Source of the DNA: TMP-86 sp044226865
Lineage (GTDB): Bacteria > Pseudomonadota > Gammaproteobacteria > Steroidobacterales > Steroidobacteraceae
Reading direction: 5' to 3'
Assembly: GCA_044226865.1 (NCBI GenBank)
Contig: JBGAGE010000002.1
Span: 372,001 to 436,000 of the forward strand
Length of the DNA: 64,000 nt
Both the position numbers and the translations under genes were made by a program. The notes beneath the pieces were generated by a model. It did no database searches and was not told the DNA's origin. It saw only the letters and a program-made list of their open reading frames with translations. Positions 62,332 through 64,000 of the stretch are shown one piece after another. Numbering within the stretch: position 1 is the first letter of the stretch; each line of letters begins with the position of its first letter.

Positions 62332-63641
62332 GCGGGGAGGTCCGAGGCGCGCCGCGCCAGGTGGAACACCACCGTGATGAACGAGGGCAGGAGCACGGCA
62401 TAGGCAATGAGGTACAACACGAAGCTGCTGCCGATGTCGGCGCTGCTCTTGTCGGACGTCGCGTCAGCGACGCGCAACACGCCGTACACCAGCCAGGGCT
62501 GGCGCCCGATCTCCGTCACGTACCAACCGGCGAGCACCGCGGCCCAGCCCATGAAACTCGATCCCGCCAGCACGCGCGCCAGCCAATCGGCGATCTGGCC
62601 GCGCCGCCGCCATTGCCAGGCGGCGGTCCAGGCGATGGCGAGCATCGCAAAACCCAATCCCACCATGATGCGAAAGCCCCAGAACAGCGGCGCCACCGGC
62701 GGATGCGCGCCGGGAAAATCGGACAAGCCGCGGACTTCGCCGTCCACGTGGTGCGTGAGGATGAGGCTGGCCGCGCCGGGCACGGTGATGGCGAAGTCAT
62801 TGCGTCCGGCCGCTTCATTGGGCCACGCGAACAAGGTCAGCGGTGCGGATCTCTCGGTGTGCCAGACCGCCTCGATGGCGGCGATCTTGGCAGGCTGGTG
62901 CCGCAGCGTGTTCAACCCATGCAGATCGCCGACCAAAATCTGCACGGGAATGAGCAGCGCTGCCGCGTAGATGCCCGTGGCGAGCGTGGCGCGCACCTCG
63001 GCACCGCGATCCCCGCGCAGCCAGCGGTAGGCGCTGACCCCGGCGATCATGAAGGCCACGGTGAGCGCCGAGGCCAGCAGCATGTGGGTGAAGCGGTAAG
63101 GCATGGAGGGGCTGGTGAGGATGGCCAGCCAATCGGTGGCGTGCGCCTTGCCGTCCCGCATCTCGAACCCCACAGGCGTGTGCATCCAGGAATTCAGCGC
63201 CAGGATCCAGAACGCGGACAATGTGGTGCCCAGCGCCACCAGCACCGTGGCCAGCGTGTGCACGCGGTTCGACACCAGGCGTGTGCCGTACAGCATGATG
63301 CCGAGGAAGGCGGCCTCCAGGAAAAACGCCGTGAGCACTTCATAGGCCAGCAAGGGTCCCGCAATGTTGCCGACGGTGAGCATGAAGCCGGGCCAGTTGG
63401 TGCCGAACTGGAAGCTCATGGTGACGCCGCTGACCACGCCGAGGGCGAAGGTGAGCGCAAACACCTTCACCCACAACCGGTAGGCGGCGATCCACTTGGG
63501 ATCACGGGTGCGGTCGAAGCGCGCCTTGAAGAACAGCAGCAGCCAGGACAGGGCGATGGAAATCGCCGGGAACAGGATGTGGAACGACATGTTGGCGGCG
63601 AACTGCGCGCGTGCCAACATCAGCGGCGAGGCGACATCCAT
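62328..63641 (-). CDS. cioA: Cytochrome bd-type quinol oxidase subunit I, cyanide-insensitive type (CioA)
   Basis: Quinol-oxidising, O2-reducing subunit. The 437-residue length, shorter than E. coli CydA (522), reflects the short Q loop of the CIO group. The N-terminal helix has the heme ligand His21 in NMSFHILFP; YRFTHMLLAS carries the second His, and GWYVTEIGRQPWL is the conserved quinol-site motif. It diverges from apaG with 25 bases between starts. Confidence 0.93.
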   Translation of the reverse strand: MDVASPLMLARAQFAANMSFHILFPAISIALSWLLLFFKARFDRTRDPKWIAAYRLWVKVFALTFALGVVSGVTMSFQFGTNWPGFMLTVGNIAGPLLAYEVLTAFFLEAAFLGIMLYGTRLVSNRVHTLATVLVALGTTLSAFWILALNSWMHTPVGFEMRDGKAHATDWLAILTSPSMPYRFTHMLLASALTVAFMIAGVSAYRWLRGDRGAEVRATLATGIYAAALLIPVQILVGDLHGLNTLRHQPAKIAAIEAVWHTERSAPLTLFAWPNEAAGRNDFAITVPGAASLILTHHVDGEVRGLSDFPGAHPPVAPLFWGFRIMVGLGFAMLAIAWTAAWQWRRRGQIADWLARVLAGSSFMGWAAVLAGWYVTEIGRQPWLVYGVLRVADATSDKSSADIGSSFVLYLIAYAVLLPSFITVVFHLARRASDLPA

Positions 63642-63654
63642 GGATAAAGCCTAT

Positions 63655-63660
63655 TACAAT
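63655..63660 (+). promoter_or_regulatory. Candidate -10 element of apaG
   Basis: TACAAT ends six bases before the apaG ATG, with GCGACA 18 bases upstream as a weak -35 inside the 5' end of cioA. Transcription would begin about at the start codon. No Shine-Dalgarno sequence is visible. Confidence 0.35.
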
Positions 63661-63666
63661 GTTCCC

Positions 63667-64000
63667 ATGATATCCGATTCAAACCGGCGCATCCGGGTCG
63701 ATGTGGAAACGGCCTACGTCGAGGAGCAATCCGATCCCAGCGACAGCCGTTTCGTATTTTCCTACACCATCACCATCCGCAACGACGGCTCCACGCCGGC
63801 GCGGCTGTTGACGCGGCATTGGATCATCACCGACGCCAACGGCAAGGTGCAGGAAGTACATGGGGACGGTGTGGTGGGCGAACAACCCTACCTCAAGCCC
63901 GGCCAGGGTTTTCGTTACTCCAGCGGCGCGGTCTTGGAGACGCCCGTCGGCTCGATGCAGGGCAGCTATCAGATGATAGACGATGACGGCGGCCGCTTCG
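63667..64000 (+). CDS. apaG: ApaG protein (partial, C-terminus off the window)
   Basis: The first 111 codons of ApaG, a small FN3-like-fold (DUF525) protein of about 125 residues whose biochemical role is debated. Signatures are YVEEQSDPSDSRFVFSYTI, HWIITDANGKVQEVHGDGV, and GQGFRYSSGAVLETPVGSM. It normally follows rsmA; here it is separated from it by the MipA-to-cioA block and is divergent from cioA. Confidence 0.95.
   Translation, partial: MISDSNRRIRVDVETAYVEEQSDPSDSRFVFSYTITIRNDGSTPARLLTRHWIITDANGKVQEVHGDGVVGEQPYLKPGQGFRYSSGAVLETPVGSMQGSYQMIDDDGGRF

Overview
The window reads as a stretch of ordinary, gene-dense chromosome from a high-GC gammaproteobacterium. Several gene orders point to the Gammaproteobacteria: ispE-tRNA-Gln-prs-rplY-pth-ychF, hemA-prfA-prmC, mreBCD-mrdA-rodA, lptD-surA-pdxA-rsmA and a metF/metR divergent pair. 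The amgK-murU cell-wall recycling pair next to lptD, the MetR-like regulator and the dacA-dat-ybeD-lip neighbourhood suggest the Pseudomonas/Xanthomonas/Nevskia side of the class rather than enterics, but the sequence alone does not fix a genus. I see no insertion sequence, integrase, prophage, CRISPR array or rRNA. The only tRNA I recognise is tRNA-Gln. No gap longer than 300 bases lacks a gene; the largest, about 257 bases (17153-17409), holds an OxyR-type operator.

Layout. 1-6.7 kb (minus): a TPR lipoprotein, lolB, ispE, tRNA-Gln, prs, rplY, pth and ychF (cut by the window edge). 6.7-13 kb (plus): hemA, prfA, prmC, a cyclophilin, mtgA, then one long gene that joins a TrhO-type tRNA U34 hydroxylase to an RluA-type pseudouridine synthase. 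13-17.2 kb (minus): a three-subunit DMSO-reductase-family molybdoenzyme without a Tat signal. 17.4-19.6 kb: OxyR-type ahpC-ahpF. 19.6-21.6 kb: metF and a divergent MetR-like regulator. 21.6-25.8 kb: a LysR regulator facing an operon of flavin monooxygenase, tautomerase, alpha/beta hydrolase and MFS transporter, probably an uncharacterised catabolic pathway. 25.9-34.6 kb is the most accessory part: exported proteins of unknown role, a ParB-like protein, an exported dienelactone hydrolase, a double lysozyme-inhibitor-like protein, a small outer-membrane barrel, a soluble PAS-PAS chemoreceptor and an M28 peptidase. 34.6-38.8 kb (minus): hslO and gatCAB.

38.8-48.9 kb (plus) is a long cell-elongation operon: mreB, mreC, mreD, mrdA (PBP2), rodA, mltB, rlpA, dacA (PBP5-like), a D-amino-acid transaminase and ybeD, many joined by four-base stop/start overlaps. 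lipA-lipB converge on it. amgK-murU (minus) and lptD-surA-pdxA-rsmA (plus) diverge at 52.3 kb. Between rsmA and apaG, adjacent in many gammaproteobacteria, lies a 5.9 kb block: MipA, DUF3019, response regulator, sensor kinase, and a CIO-type bd oxidase. apaG is cut by the right edge.

The genes most likely to repay attention are the TrhO-RluA fusion, the monooxygenase/tautomerase/hydrolase operon (whose tautomerase lacks a canonical active-site arginine), the cytoplasmic molybdoenzyme, the lysozyme-inhibitor fusion, and the module inserted between rsmA and apaG.
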